DNA of 64,000 bases. Source: Orthonyx spaldingii. Its lineage: Eukaryota > Chordata > Aves > Passeriformes > Orthonychidae. Location: positions 248,257 through 312,256 of the forward strand of contig VZTJ01000751.1 of the NCBI GenBank assembly GCA_013397795.1, in the 5' to 3' direction. Positions 37,430 through 51,162 of this stretch are shown one piece after another. Both the position numbers and the translations under genes were made by a program. Each line of letters starts with the position of its first letter. The first letter of the stretch is position 1. Below the pieces are notes generated by a model, which did not search any database, was not told the DNA's origin, and saw only the letters and a program-made list of their open reading frames with translations.

Positions 37430-40118
37430 GTTAGGGGCAGTCTCTGTGCAGTTCTGAGCAAGACATAAGGTTTATTGTACCTGGCTGCCCAAATAGCTTA
37501 GGTGTCAATGAACATTTCCAAGAAAAGCTCTGCATACAGAGCTGGTCATTTGGAGTTAAGCAAGGCTCTTAAGGTCCAGGACATTTTCAGGGCCAAAGTC
37601 TGAAGTAATGAAAAGACAAAGTGAAATGATGCTACTTACATCCTAAAGAATAAGATATATTCAACAGACAAAAAGCCTCCAAGAAACAAATTAAAAGGTG
37701 TAAAGCATTACGAAAAAGTTATGTTCAGTTTACAATTTCTGGAACAATACTATCGTGCTAAAATTTGCTAAAAGATGCAGTATCAATTTCACCCTAGTAA
37801 AGAAGCTCAGCATATGCTGAAAAAAGTGGGTTTAGTGAAAGAACATTTTGTTTGCTGCAGTGTACCTTTTCCTTCCTATTTCTTCAGCAAATATGTGCAT
37901 TACAGTACACATCATATTTTAATTTAAACAGTAATGTGCCAGGCACCAACAGTTACACATCATCACACACAAGTTCTTATCATCCCTCAAGGTGTGTTAG
38001 TAGATAATGTGTAATGTAAATGTGAGTGAAGTCTTCATCATTACATGAGTTTCACATACCAGTTATTGTTCTCTATAAAAATTACTTATTAACAGAATAA
38101 GGGAGGAGAAGGACTGGGTGCAGTTTCAAATCAGGGTTTCTTTTGCTTAACTTCAGGTTACATGACTCATAAACTGAGGGGTGTGAGTGTATATCTAAAG
38201 CTGTATTTAATTTGTGTGTCTGTTCTCAGTTGCTAATAGTTTACTGTGTAGCACAGTCCATGTACAGCCTCCATCTCTCTTGATTTCCCTTGGCCTAAGT
38301 AGTCCACCATATTCTTTTTTCCCCTGATTTCCCCAATATTTCCCTGTCACTGACTCTTTGCCCTGTTCTCTCCCCTACTCCTGATGCTGGAGCCGAGCAT
38401 TTGGTTTGGAGAAGTGTTAGGATTGCAAAAGCCTGCTTTGAGTGCAGCAGTCAGGGTCGGTATTCCCTGGCCATGCCCCAAAAGACTTTCTGTAACCAGA
38501 GCTGGAGCCAAAGTAGTTATACCAATTTGGCAAACATAGAGGATTCTTCTGTGCACCAAGTACACTGGGATTGCTCTTTAACTGCCTTTAAGTTCTCTCA
38601 TGAAATCTGCAGTGACGCCCAAACAAGCTTAATGTGGTTAAGAATTCAGTCCAATGATCTCACATCCTCCACTGCAGTTGAAGGCTCATAAACACATTTC
38701 GTCTGTATTGGTATGTTGTCATAATTTGGGAGACACATTGCCTGGAAACACAATAGTTGGTTATGAAAGTCTAGTTTGATGCTGAGAGATCACAGCCAGA
38801 TGTTACATTCCAGTAATCAAAAATGAGCTATTGCAGGAACAAATAAAAAGTAGTGAAATGCTAATTTTATATAGCTCTTTTTCTTTCCTTTTTTTTTTTT
38901 TTTAATGTAATTTATTTTTGTCTTTAAAAGCAAGGGGACTACTTGGAGGAGACAGTGGTGACTAGGAGACTACTAGGAGAAGAAATCTAAAGAACTATAG
39001 AATAAGTAGAGTTAGTTAGAGGAGACACTTGATATTATTCATTAATTTAGGATATATATCTGATTACAGAATGTAATCTTGTATTACATGCATTAAGCAT
39101 AACAGAGCTCCAAGAAATGATCAACAGACTATACAATCAACAGGTGCAGGAGTACAGATGGATATTAGAAGATATGGCAGATAAAATGTTTCACAGAAAA
39201 TTCAGAATTTGCAGATACCTGCTGCACAAAGCAATCTCAAGGCAGTTCTTCCAGAGAAGTTGCAGAAATACAAGAGCTCTTTTCTATCCCATATCTATAA
39301 AGCATGTGATGGGATTCCACACAGGGGAATATCTGTTAAACCAGTGAAGATGGAGATCAACAGAAGCACTCTATGGTGGGTAAGGAGATGCTTAAAATAG
39401 AGATGTAATCAGATAGTGCTGAAAGGGAAGATGCTGTCATTGAAGGAAATTAGTATATAGAGGAGCAGAGCAGAAGCAGCAAAGGAGCAGACTTGGGATC
39501 TTTATTTTTTAATATTTTTCCTGTAGTGTGAAGAATGTCACCTGATGGGAAATTATAGTGACACAAAGGGTTGAGAGATGATAAAATACGAACAATCAAG
39601 ATACTGAGAAAAAGCTGAGTGGCCTGAGGCCTGGAGGATTAGAATCAGGTGAATTTCTGCAAAATATAATGTCAAGTGTTTAGCTTGGACAGTGATAAGA
39701 AAAAACCTTGTGTCATAAACCAGAAACTACTCTGGTAAAATTTGAGGATGGGAACTTGGACATATTATTTTACCAGGATAAGTATGTACAATTGCTGTGA
39801 TACAGACAAGAAAGATATCTACGGTCAGGAGAGCAATTACATGGAGAAAGGCGGATGGCTATTGCTATTTTTCAGACCCCATCAGGAGTTCCATATCCTT
39901 CGTGGGGCTCCCTTATTCAGGAAAGATGAACTCAAATGGAAGTGATGCAGAGAGACAGGATAAGGTTCAGCATCTTGTGAGGAGAAACTAGGAGAATGTG
40001 CCATCTTTTGGACAAAGCACTCTTTCAGTTCATAAAGATGTTACAGAAAGAAAATAACTATTTAGGCTAAAAGATGTAGTTGTAAGAAAAGACAGAAATC
40101 AAGTATATAAATGTAAAC
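37429..40118. other. Intergenic, no gene recognised
   Basis: 38930-40100 is purine-rich on the + strand, like 11.9-13.4 kb, and leads into the possible CR1 fragment at 40119. Confidence 0.45.
38889..38903. repeat. T15 run
   Basis: 15 consecutive T inside a T-rich stretch (38878-38920), at the left border of a purine-rich region. Confidence 0.9.
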
Positions 40119-40205
40119 TGGCCATGTGCAAGAGTAGAATGGAAATTAGAAGAACATTCCTAACCAGAATAGCAACAGGAGCAGAGGAAGTGAAGAAAAC
40201 AAACT
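40119..40205 (+). mobile_element. Possible CR1 LINE C-terminal coding fragment
   Basis: ggccatgtgcaagagtagaa followed by tggaaattagaagaacattc and ctaaccagaatagcaacagg resembles the coding strand of an old CR1 C-terminus. The purine-rich sequence upstream (39100-40100) could belong to the same element but shows no certain motif. Confidence 0.4.
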
Positions 40206-40407
40206 GCTAAAATGGAAGTTAATAATAAAGGATATACTATGATATCTGCACTAACAAGAGAACACTTTATGTGATTCAAGAGTACTCACTGAGCTCAAAG
40301 ACCAATTTCTTAAATTAAAAATTATATTTTTATACTTCATGAAGTCATCATAGTTGTGGCAGTGAAGTACAGTCTAGCTAAATGACACTGGATTCATATG
40401 TTCAGGT

Positions 40408-40600
40408 GAGGAGAGAACTTTAAGATCATCTATTCTGAAATTTCATGTAATACAGCCCATAGAAAACTACTCATTCATTTTTGCTCCAGGCTCAATACCT
40501 CTCTTTGATCTATAGCATATAGATCAGATTTAATTTAAGTGCTTCAAGTGAAGTAGAATCCACCACATTTAACAGCAACTTCTATTGAAACTGCAATGCA
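40408..40600 (-). mobile_element. Old CR1 LINE 3' end
   Basis: gaactttaagatcatctatt, then tacagcccatagaaaac, then gcttcaagtgaagtagaatc and caccaca follow in order the antisense of a CR1 3' end as known from turtles, crocodilians and birds. Diverged and truncated near 40600. It faces the + strand fragment at 40119. Confidence 0.6.
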
Positions 40601-43600
40601 GATGGTTTGAGAGGACAGCTTTTGACCTTCATGAATTTTTTTCTTTTTTTGTCATCGTTGACAGGCTTTATGAGGAAATGCATCAGACGGATCATTGTGG
40701 AAGATATTAAACTTCCTACATTCATTCTGATCTGATGAACTCCTTTTCAATATTTTCAGGAGTTAATGGCCTGTGGTATGTTTCTTCTGCTACTAAGACC
40801 AATTTTAAAATCAGTGAAGTTATTCCCATTTATACCAGGTAAAAATATGATCCTTTATGCATATGATTAACAGACTTCTTGGGATGAGTTAATATTTTCT
40901 AAGTAATCCAACAGGATGGAAAATAGCTATACATCTTATCTCTGAGAAAAGCCAGCGGACTTTGTTTTATGGTATGATTTGTGTAATGCACTACATTTAA
41001 ATTCTTGTACAGATAGAAAACTTTTAGAGTAATACCTATTTCCTTTAATATTAGCCTCTTAAATTTGGCATATAATCTGAGATAACACTTTAAATTCAGT
41101 CTAAAGAATTTCTCTCTAAAAAAAAGATATTTTTGCCAACAGTAAGCCATCTCACCTGTTTTATGTACTTAGAATGGATCACCTTCAGGTTAGTAAACTA
41201 ACTTGAATTTCAGACTTACCTTGTAAGTGGCTGCCATTAAATGAAAGGGATCATATCTAAAAAGTATGGAAAAGAAATATCCTTATGACAGGGTGTTCTG
41301 GGTGGCTGTCACAGAATAAATTTGGAGTAGGGCAGTGGTAAGACTAAATCAACCAGCACAGCAGTACTCAGATGCAAACAAACATCTGATTTCTGTGTAA
41401 TTGGGTGAAAGGTCAAGAGAAAAAGCCTTTCAGATCTGTGAATAAATTTGACTCATGAAGAACTGTGCACCTCAAAACCCAAGAATGGAGCTAAATCCTA
41501 GCAAAGTTAAATAGTGATTAGATTCATGTCTTCCCTTGCAACATTTCTATTTGGTTGTAGTATTTCCCTGACACCCGTTCTAGAGGTCTGGAGCACCCTG
41601 GAGCACAGTCCTGTGGACCCAGCAGTGTGTGCCCTGGAGGATGCTCCCACTATGGCTGACATCTTCAGCAACAAGCTTATTGTGTGCAGTACTGTGGTTA
41701 TGCCTTACTTTTAGTACCCAAAGACTCTTCCAAAAGCAAAATTACTTTGATGCCAGATTTTGAGCTAAAACCAAAATCAAAATCCTTGCCTAAATGTCCT
41801 TTTTTAAAGGTGTCGTCAGCACACTGTTAAGTATGTCTTTTGTAAGGGTAGTTTGAATATGATTACTCTGAACTATGGTGCTATGAAAAGAAAGACAATG
41901 TGTCCAAATTCTGCTTTTAGCTACAGCAGTCAGCACAGACATCTGGAGGTCAAGCATTTTTAGAGGTCTGACTTGGATTATAGTCTGACCCCCATGCGCA
42001 TGAATCATCAGAAGGATTAATGAAGTGTATAAAGTGTGTGTGCTTGTTAATCTCATCTATGGACATGACACAGGAAGAAATTCTTCACTTTGAGAGAGTA
42101 AATGGTTTAGCAAAGAGAAGACACAAAGCCTAGCCTTAAGCTGATGGGAAACCTACAGTTTCTGATAGGAAACATACAGAAAGTGTCTTTTATTATCTTA
42201 ACTGCAGCAACTCTGTTTCAGGGAGCTATGACATGAAAACAATTCTGCGTGACCTTTAGTTGTGAAGTTTTGTCCCTTTCCTTTCGGCATTCTCACCTCT
42301 ATTTTAAATGTTATCTATGAAAAAGGTTCTATTTTAAATTAAAACTAGAGTTTCATAATTTGCATTTATTTTACTTCACAGTTCCTGTAAGTTCCTCTGG
42401 CTCATGCCATGGATATAAAGATGGTTGCTCAAGACTTGGCTTTGGCCAAATACCTTCAAAGGGGAAAGTAGCCCTCCTAGCAACTCAGATAACATAACAT
42501 AAGGAGCATATTAACTGAATTTTGGCTTGAGTTGTTCCATTAGCTCTCTAACTGATGGAGGTCTCTGCCACTCCAGCTATCCACCCAAGACAGATACTCT
42601 GCTTCAGAGTAGTTCCCTAAAACTGGTCTTGCCTGGCTCTGTGGAGAAGGATTTAAAATTTTCAGAGTCAGCTCTAATGCCAGCTGTGTGCAGAGCTTTG
42701 AAGTCCTTCATGGATGGCATCAATCAAAGGCTCATCTTCAGAAGCTCCTTCCTTGTGGTACTGTAGTGTTTGTCACAGAATGAGTCAAGGGGAGCAGAGA
42801 GCAAGTACATCATGACCTACAAAAGCCTGAGTAGATCTCTTTTGCAGCTACAAAAGCCCCAGGATTTTTCCAGTATGTATATTTTTTTCTTTCTATCTCA
42901 GTAAAAGAAGGTCTTGTACACTCTTGTAGCAGTAAAGAGACTCATCTTTATGCAACAGCCAGGACTACACCAGTTTCATGTGTTTGTCTGATCAGAGGGA
43001 GGTAATCCCAGGCAATTTGTGAAAGATGAAAAAAAGAGGAACTATTTTTACAGTAGTGGTTAACATTTGAATCTTAGCTCTGGATAGTTCTGAGATTCCT
43101 CTGAAAGGAAAGTTCACCACTCTCAGCTCTGATTACAGTCTTGAGAGGCCAACAGTCCCTCAGCATGGGCTTCTTAGCTTTTCTGAGGAGGAACAGGCTC
43201 TTTACAGCATCTTTCTTCAATGGTTTCAGAAGGAAATTAGTTTTTATTGCAAATGTAAATTGCACATGTGCAAGTTATAATTCTGGATCATCGCCAGTAG
43301 GTAAAGTCTCTAATTCTGCTATTTGGTAGTTATTATAAAGTTTTCAGTAATACTCTTCAGTTCTCTTCCTGTCCTTTCAGCTACAGAAAAAACATTTGGA
43401 AAGAAAAGAGTCTTTTTATGTATAGAGGGGATAAATGAATAGCACTTGTGGGACAAAGATGAATGGAAATTGAAATAAGAGTTTTTTCAACAAATGTTTA
43501 TAGTCTGCAAATGACAAAATTTTCATATTCAAGTTCTGTAAAAAACAACACTCAGGGGTAGACATGAGAGCTATTTTGTGTGAAGGGATTAAGATGAAAA

Positions 43601-46600
43601 AACAATACAAATATCTGAATCAGAAAAGACCCCAGTGCCCACAAAGTGCTGTAGAGAAGCAGAGTTTAATGTCAGTGGGATTGTGAAGGTCAGTGAACAG
43701 ATGAGGGTTGATGAAAACTCCTCTCTGGACTGTGAAAAGACCATACACATCTGGTAGAATAATCCCGGAGGATCTCTGAGTTCCAGAGGATTGTGAAGCC
43801 TGTAGCTCACTTGCTGTGCTGTGTTATTTTGATAGCATCACTGTCTACAGCAACCCGTTCAACTTTCGGAGCATGGATGTTTTACCTCAAATGAAACTTA
43901 ATGGATTAATAATGTTGAAAACTAAAGCTTACTTACTAATATTAGTTTCTAATTTTTTTTACATGTTTAGTGTTTACTCACTTTGCCAAACAGAGGTATG
44001 CCTCACTGAAAGAGGGGATTGAGTGTCATGTTATCCTGAAATAGAAGAAATACACTTGTCAAAATAAATATCAAATCTGCGTTTTCCGAGCAAAATTTCA
44101 TGGCAGATGTTATGGACTTCCTGTATACTAATTCTAAACATAACTGGTGACCACATTGCCTGCCTGCCTGTATTAAGTAGAATTTTCATATAAAGCATTA
44201 AGAAAGCATCTTTATAGGGAATAATATAATTATAGTTGCATAACTCATGTCTATAAAACAACAACAGAATGACCTAGTTCTCATTTTCTAACCGGTAAGT
44301 ATCTGGTTTTGGATCACAAAATGCCTGTATACCTGTCTGGGCCTTGTATCATTGGGAAACTTCCCACCCATGGCTGGAGGGCAGCAGGGAAAACTCAGAG
44401 AAAAAGTGTCACATTTCTCTAAGAGGTTTATTCTTTTTCTTTGAAAAAATATGGCAGGAGAACTGTCAGATATATTATTTCAAATTTACACTCACAGTGA
44501 CTTGCCTTATAAAATTCTTTTGATTTACATTGACATAAACAAAATTAGAATTATTTCCTGGTATTTAGACCTGAATATGAAATATGCATGTTTTCTCTGG
44601 GAAAAACACTCCTAGATCAACTCCCCCCCTGCTTGAAAAAGAAGGCAATATTCTAAAGGTGCATGTGAAACATTTCAAATCTTCATTGATACAGGCCGTT
44701 CTCTGCATTTTTAAGGCACCTTTCTCCACAGCAATCTGTACTTTATGGCACAGACAATTTCAAGATATGCTGAAAATGCCAAGGGTCAAAAATACCACCC
44801 CTTTTGTTAGTCACAGCTCCTGTACATGGAGCCCTGCCTACACAATACAAACCTGCAAGAAACCTTTTCAGTATGGGTTCTTTAGCAAGCATTTTTTTGG
44901 ACAAGTTAGACTTAATAATATACTTACAGACTAGGTAGTGAAGCCCTTACTGACACTGATTATCATGTTATTCTGTGATTAATTAAATTTGAAACCACCA
45001 AAAGATTTTAAACTTGGAGACATAGAGTTTAAATGAATCCTGACCAGGTGCTGTGAAATAGGAAATCCATGACACAAGCTCTGACATAAAAGAAGAGCTT
45101 AGTTCATGAAGTACAAAAATGAGCTAAATTATGTAAAGCAGCCAAGAATGCCAGCAGTAAACAAGAAGGTCTGGAGAGGCAGGGAGGGTGTAAAGAGAAA
45201 TATGTGGATTAAGAATGTGAGTTTATTAATACTTTGGGATTTATTTTATTTTAACACTAGCCAAGTATCAGTCAAAGCTTAAAGATATGTATTTCAGAGA
45301 GTTTTCAGATGAAAGGCTCAGAAGACAACTGGTGGTGTATGGGAAGAGAAGGCTCCACCCTTTGGGAGGGAGAGCGGATCACAGGCTGCTTGAGGTTTGT
45401 TTTCTGGAAAAGTTGTTCCTTTAGGGAAAGTGAGAGTGTTTGAGACACTAGACCTTGCTGAAACAGGAACATATGAGTGTTGTTGGCGCCAGGCCATGGG
45501 GCGCCTGGGTAGGAGTTTAGCACACAGCTGGATGTGGATTTCCTGATGAAACTTTTGTCAGAATAGGAACTTTTTGTGAAGACATATACCCATTTAAACT
45601 GCCTCCCTGGGGACAAGATTCACATGGCTAATATGAAACCTGTGGTCCGAGGGAAGATATGACACACCTGCAACCAGCACCCTGATGGCCAAACCACTCA
45701 CCTGGTCCACAGAAATGCCTGTGCCCTCTAATGGCCTATTTTGGTATAAGGGATATTTTACATGCACACTGCCTTTCTCTAGGCTTCTGAGGAGAGTAGA
45801 GCACCAGAGTAACCCAGCTATACATTTCCCAGCTCAGAGCTGGGGCTGGCAAGGCACACAACAGGATTTGCCTGCTCCTGTGTGTATGGACATGTCCTGG
45901 ACATCCAGGTTGATTTTCATGATCAGGCCACTGCCTCTTGTTAGTTGGGTTATTCACCAACACAGGTCGGGCTATATCTTTTATATAAACAGCTTGAGTA
46001 TCTTTTGACTGGAGTGCAGAGAAACATAGTCATCATAAAAGAAGAGTTTACATTGCTAATGGCTACAAGCACTTATTATTTAAAAATGAAAGTAAAAGTC
46101 ATAACAGGAAAGAAATCAGTTCCCAGTAGGACACTACCAGGAGCCAAGTTCACTCTTGTAGCCCACAGGAGAGGCTTCAGATCCTGTCCTGAGACACAGC
46201 TCTGCTCATCATTGTAACAGTTCAGGGTGTAGTAGAACGGAGGAAAATAAAGGAAGGATGTCAGTAGCAGTATTTGGCAGAGATGTCACACCAGTCAGCT
46301 TTCTGGGTGGATTATAGCTTGTTCTGAGCTGTAACTGGGGTGGGGCTGGGGTCAGAGCACTGCAGAGCTGTAATCAATCAGTGCCTCTGAAAGAATGGGC
46401 TTGCAGCTTTGGGCGACACACCTTGATATGGCAGCAACACAGCTTTGGGTCAGGGCAAATCCATCTCATGGCAAAACTTCTGCAGACGTGCCCACAGTGT
46501 AACATAACTAAGACCAGATCCTCATTTCCTGTTGTCTTTTTTCTCCACTTTTTGCACCACTTTAACAGAACAAAGAAGTTCTAAAAGCGAAAGACACACA

Positions 46601-49600
46601 CTCCTCCTTTAGAGCACTTTAAGAGCAAAAAGCGTCTGCTGTAAAACAGAGATGCTGTCCCATTGAGGAAACTCCTGTGTGAAATCCATCTCACATGTCT
46701 TCCGATTTGAGGACTTACTTTTTGGTCAGTGGCAAGAAACAGGCAGCTCAAGGGCACAGTTCACCTGCCCTGTTTTCATGCCTACTTTAGGATAAGCTTA
46801 ATCACTCCTTAGCAGTCTCCACTCCTTTGAAGAAGGTGTGAAGGCACACTGGACAGCTGATACAGCCACCCATATACATGCCTAACACTGGTTGAAAACA
46901 CCCTTACTGCTTTTCATGTGGTCAGTTGCAGTATCAGCTTTGGACTCAACCATAGCTATCTAAACCCTGTGAAGTATGGAAGTTTCCAAAAAGTTTATGT
47001 GCTTATAGTATTGTAAATCACAAATCGGCTACCCAAAATCATGAAAATGGATTAAGATGCATGGTTAAATGCTATACTGCTGTCTTCTTCCAGTTTTTAT
47101 TCAGCCTTTGGAGATTTGGGGTACATTTTTGTCATGCTTTCCACTCTTATCCTTTATCTCTTAAGGCTCTTACATCTTACACATTCATTTATTACATCTC
47201 TTCTTTCTCAAAGGCTTAAATCAAAGGATAGTTTAAAATGAGGGCAGGAAGTCTTGCAAGTGTTTGACTGTGGAATTTGAGTATAAACTCAGCTGTCATG
47301 GCAGTGCCACATATCAAAAATTGGATCTGTTAGGACTGTACTAGCAAAATAATGTAGTATTTTGCTAAGAATCAGACATAGGAGTATTCTTCAGTTTTAC
47401 GACTGAAGCATTACAAGCTTTTATAATACTGCAATAAGATCTAATTGCTAAGGTTGCAATTCAAAACTTGAGTTGTAGTAGGCTAAGGACATGCTTAGTC
47501 AGACCTCGCATTGCAAGTGCAGTCAAGGACAAGAACAGATACTAAAATTTTGCACTGGTTTGAAAGTGTTTGTCCTACTGTTTGCACTGCAAACATGGCT
47601 TTGTTAGCCAGCACACCCCATTTAGGTGAGTGTTGAAATGCTGTCAGGGCTAATGGCACTCAACATTTGCTTCACCTGGCATTATGGGTAACTTACTGTG
47701 AAAGCATGAAAAAGCTCTTATAATTTGCACTTAGGTTTAGACAGGAGTTTAATGAGGAAATGCAGAAACTGGTATTGAGTAGAGACCTCAGAGCAACAGG
47801 TGAGCTTGCAAGAGGTGAAATATCCCTTTGGCTGAAAGACAAATGTAGTGACAGCCTGCAGTGACAGTGAAATCCATCTCTGCACACCTCATATAAGCTG
47901 ACTTTACTGATTCAGCAGATCCTGAGATCTACTCATCCCTTTGAAGCTTCAAGCTCCATTCTGAATATAGTTCTTACCAATCTTCTCTGTTGTACATTTA
48001 TCACTTAACTGAACAAAAATTCTGATGGGCAAAAACCATTTTATTCTCCACTATTCATACCTCACCATTGAAGGACTTCAGTGCTGTCCAGGACAAATCA
48101 TTTTTCCAAGTCTGAGCCTGGATGTATGACTGGCTATGCAGTGAATCATCTGATATGGGGCTTTGGTCACAGCCTGACCTTGTGGAGGCACCTCACAAGA
48201 GAAAAGGGAGGTTGTAAAACAAGACGAAGAAGACTCAAAGCGAGGAAGGCTCAGAGGTAAAGGAAGATAAAAACATTGTAAAACAAACTGTAGCTGCTTG
48301 GGCTGTGTCAAAGGGGAAGATGCTTTACTCCAGGTTCATTATGGACATACTGGCTAATTCTTTTTTTGCCAAAATATGCCTCTGTCTTTCCAGTTTCTTG
48401 TGTGAGCATGTTGTCAGAGCTCCCCTATCGTGGAAGGAGCTGTGTGTGTTGCGTCAGAGGCTCCCACCCTGTGCTGCACCCAGGTTCTGCACTGATGACC
48501 TTCCTCTTCTAATCTGTAGAGGAGCAGTAAGTAAATAGGTTTTTACAAATTCTTTCCTGGGAAAAGCTTTTGAGCAGTTTGTGGCACAGGCTTTGTTATT
48601 GGTAGGGTATAGCTGATTATCTAAACAGTTAGTGGAGGGGTAGTGGAAGCAATTTCATATGCAGACAAATAGCAGCAAATTTCTCATGCCATTCCTGTGA
48701 TTTATAAGCCTCTGCAATTATCTGCATGACTTTCGTACTTGTAGGTACAACTAAGAACATAATCTGTGCCATATTTGTAGCCTTTCCCTTCTCCAAGGCA
48801 TAAAAAAAGTGCTGTGTAGACAGGAAATAAGAAATAGGAAATCATATGGAAGATTTAAGCTGAAAATCTGTCACTTATTGGAAACGGCTTGTTTGCTTCT
48901 AAACTTAGATGGCATATTTTTGCTTTAGATACCATTAAATATAGATATGAAACATGTAGGAATTGTATAAAGTCAGATAGTACTGTGTTTCTGTTCAGCA
49001 GCTGTAATTTAGCACGTTGTGAGCTGGGGTCTTAGCAGAACTTGCTTGTGGTTATGTTCGATAGGCTTATTAAAAAAAACTGAACTCCCAAAAAAACCCT
49101 AAAAATCCCAAAAAACGCAACCCGTGCCAATAAACCTCCCTAAAACCCACCAAAACCAAAATTGAGAAACAGCAGTTCTGGGCATTTGCATGTGAAAGGT
49201 CATTGCACACTGGCCTATTTTGAAGAGCCGGTGTGAATGCTCATGCTTGCCTCCTATATTATTATTGCTCCAGCACATTTTCCCTCAGACATCTCTGATT
49301 GAATGCCTGGGCTAAGTATCTCATAGATAACAGTGCTACAGCTCAAGCCTTTCTTAATCAGTATCTACTCTGTGTGAAGATTTACACCAGTGTAGTTTTG
49401 GTACATAATGCCATTTCCAAACTCCACTTATAATAAACTTATTTTACTGCACTTGTATGGCCTGATTGCAGACTTATCTGTTCAAATCCTGTATCATCTG
49501 TGGTCCCCTTGCCACCCTTCATGGTGCTTTTCATACATTTTTATATGGCTGTTTAAACTTTTCTCATGATTCATCTGTGGCTATGGCATTCCTCCATAAA

Positions 49601-50901
49601 GACACCCACATTTCTCAATTTACTTATTTGTGGAGTGTGTTAGATGTAAACCATACTGCACAGTTGTTTCTCCCAATCCTCACTAAAATCTGTATTTCAT
49701 GATTATTTCTAGGAACATTCTCAGATTTAGCATGAATATTTGAAATGAAGTAGTCAGACAGTTGATACCCTAGAATTATAACAAAGAGTATTACTCCAGA
49801 AAGGAGCACAGAAAGTCAGAGGCAGGTACAGATCCATTCCTGAAAATGGGAAATCTAGCTAAGAGAGCAGCTAGAGGGAGTTGTTTTAAATGTAGAGTAC
49901 TGGTGGGTTTTTTTGTGGATCCTACAAAAACCAGATTCTAAGTTACATCTTTTTGTTACCATCTATAGGTGTGTTATATACTAACACTTCCCATTTTTTT
50001 TCAAATACAGAGAGCAGAATTGAGGAACAGGAACTGACACTGAAGACTGAAAACTGGATTTGGGCCAAGTGGACTTCAGAAATCAGTTCAGGCCAGTGTG
50101 CCCTTAATCTCTCACACTGTGTCAACCACCAAAATTAAAACTTCTTTTTTTTATTACAAACTCAGAGAAACCTGTGTCTGACGCCCATTCCTACAAGCAC
50201 TGCTGTAGGAAATAGGCTGATAGAAAAAAAACCAGCAAAAGTACCTGTATTTTTCCCTCAGGAGTCCTAGTTGGAGGGACACAGAAGAAAACAAACAAGA
50301 CAAAACCCAAACCCAATGAAACAGGCTTATTGCCTTGCCTTCCAGAATGCGTCTAGCTCCTATTGCTGACAGGTATCCTGCATCTAATGCCAGAACTAGG
50401 ATTACTGCTCTGGGGTTCAAAACGCTTCTGGAAACCTGCACAGTAGGGTGTTCTGTGCACCACAATGCTCAGGTTCCTGGGGTCCTGACTTGGTGAGGAA
50501 GAGGAAAAGGATCTGAAGTAGATACTCAGAGGGAGAAAATGTTGGCAGATTCCTTACCCCTCCTCTGCTAGGATAAAGCAGACCCATCCGTTTATGCTGG
50601 TTGAACATCTGAAGTGGAAGTGTGAACACAACTGAATGAATGCTGGCAGTGAACACTAGGCAGTGAAAGAGTAAATCCTGCAACATAAAGCATTAAGAAA
50701 TGCAATCATTTCAACTTCTTCTTAAAAGCAGATCTGTAAAATATTTTTATGCTACTTCTCTTTCTCTCAAACCATAACCTTTGCTTCATTATTTGCTTTT
50801 GAGGCGTAGGACAAATAATAGGATTACAGAGAAGTACAAATCACAAGACGCAGTAAGAGCCTGGAGACTTGGTGATAACTTCTAGTGCTTCCCCAGTGCT
50901 T
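40601..50901. other. Intergenic, no gene recognised
   Basis: Ten kilobases upstream of TSPAN8 without a recognisable exon on either strand. A C/A-rich patch lies at 49069-49170. Upstream noncoding TSPAN8 exons cannot be excluded. Confidence 0.45.
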
Positions 50902-50937
50902 GGTTAATATTTACCTATGGTAAAGCAACTATTTAAG
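50902..50937 (+). promoter_or_regulatory. Candidate TSPAN8 core promoter: HNF1-like and forkhead-like sites, TATA-like box
   Basis: ggttaatatttacc at 50902-50915 agrees with the HNF1 consensus GGTTAATNATTAAC at 11 of 13 defined positions. It contains a forkhead-type TATTTAC at 50908-50914. tatttaag at 50930-50937 is TATA-like and would place initiation near 50960, giving a 5' UTR of about 140 bases ahead of the ATG. HNF1 and FOXA factors drive gut epithelial genes, which suits TSPAN8 expression. This is motif reading only. Confidence 0.35.
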
Positions 50938-51102
50938 CAATTGTGGATGACTTGCTCATAATTTTTGCTTTCGGTAGCTGAGCACGGTGTATTTGACGTG
51001 GTTTGAGAGGTTTTCTGAAGACACAAGAACAATTTTATATCAAGGTCAAACTCTTAGGAAAGCTTCTTTTGCAGCACTCGTTTTTGTCTCAGCTTGTTGA
51101 AA

Positions 51103-51162
51103 ATGGCGGGTGTAAGCAGATGTATGAAGTACTCCATGTTCATCTTCAACTTTTTATTTTGG
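51103..51162 (+). CDS. TSPAN8: TSPAN8 coding exon 1 (residues 1-20)
   Basis: It reads MAGVSRCMKYSMFIFNFLFW and ends at a GTAAGT donor at 51163. The start codon has a good context, with A at -3 and G at +4. It supplies the cytoplasmic N-terminus with Cys7 and the first half of TM1; the split inside TM1 is usual for tetraspanins. The 5' UTR is either continuous upstream or begins at 51075, because a CAG acceptor-like site (cttcttttgcag) ends at 51074. Confidence 0.9.
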
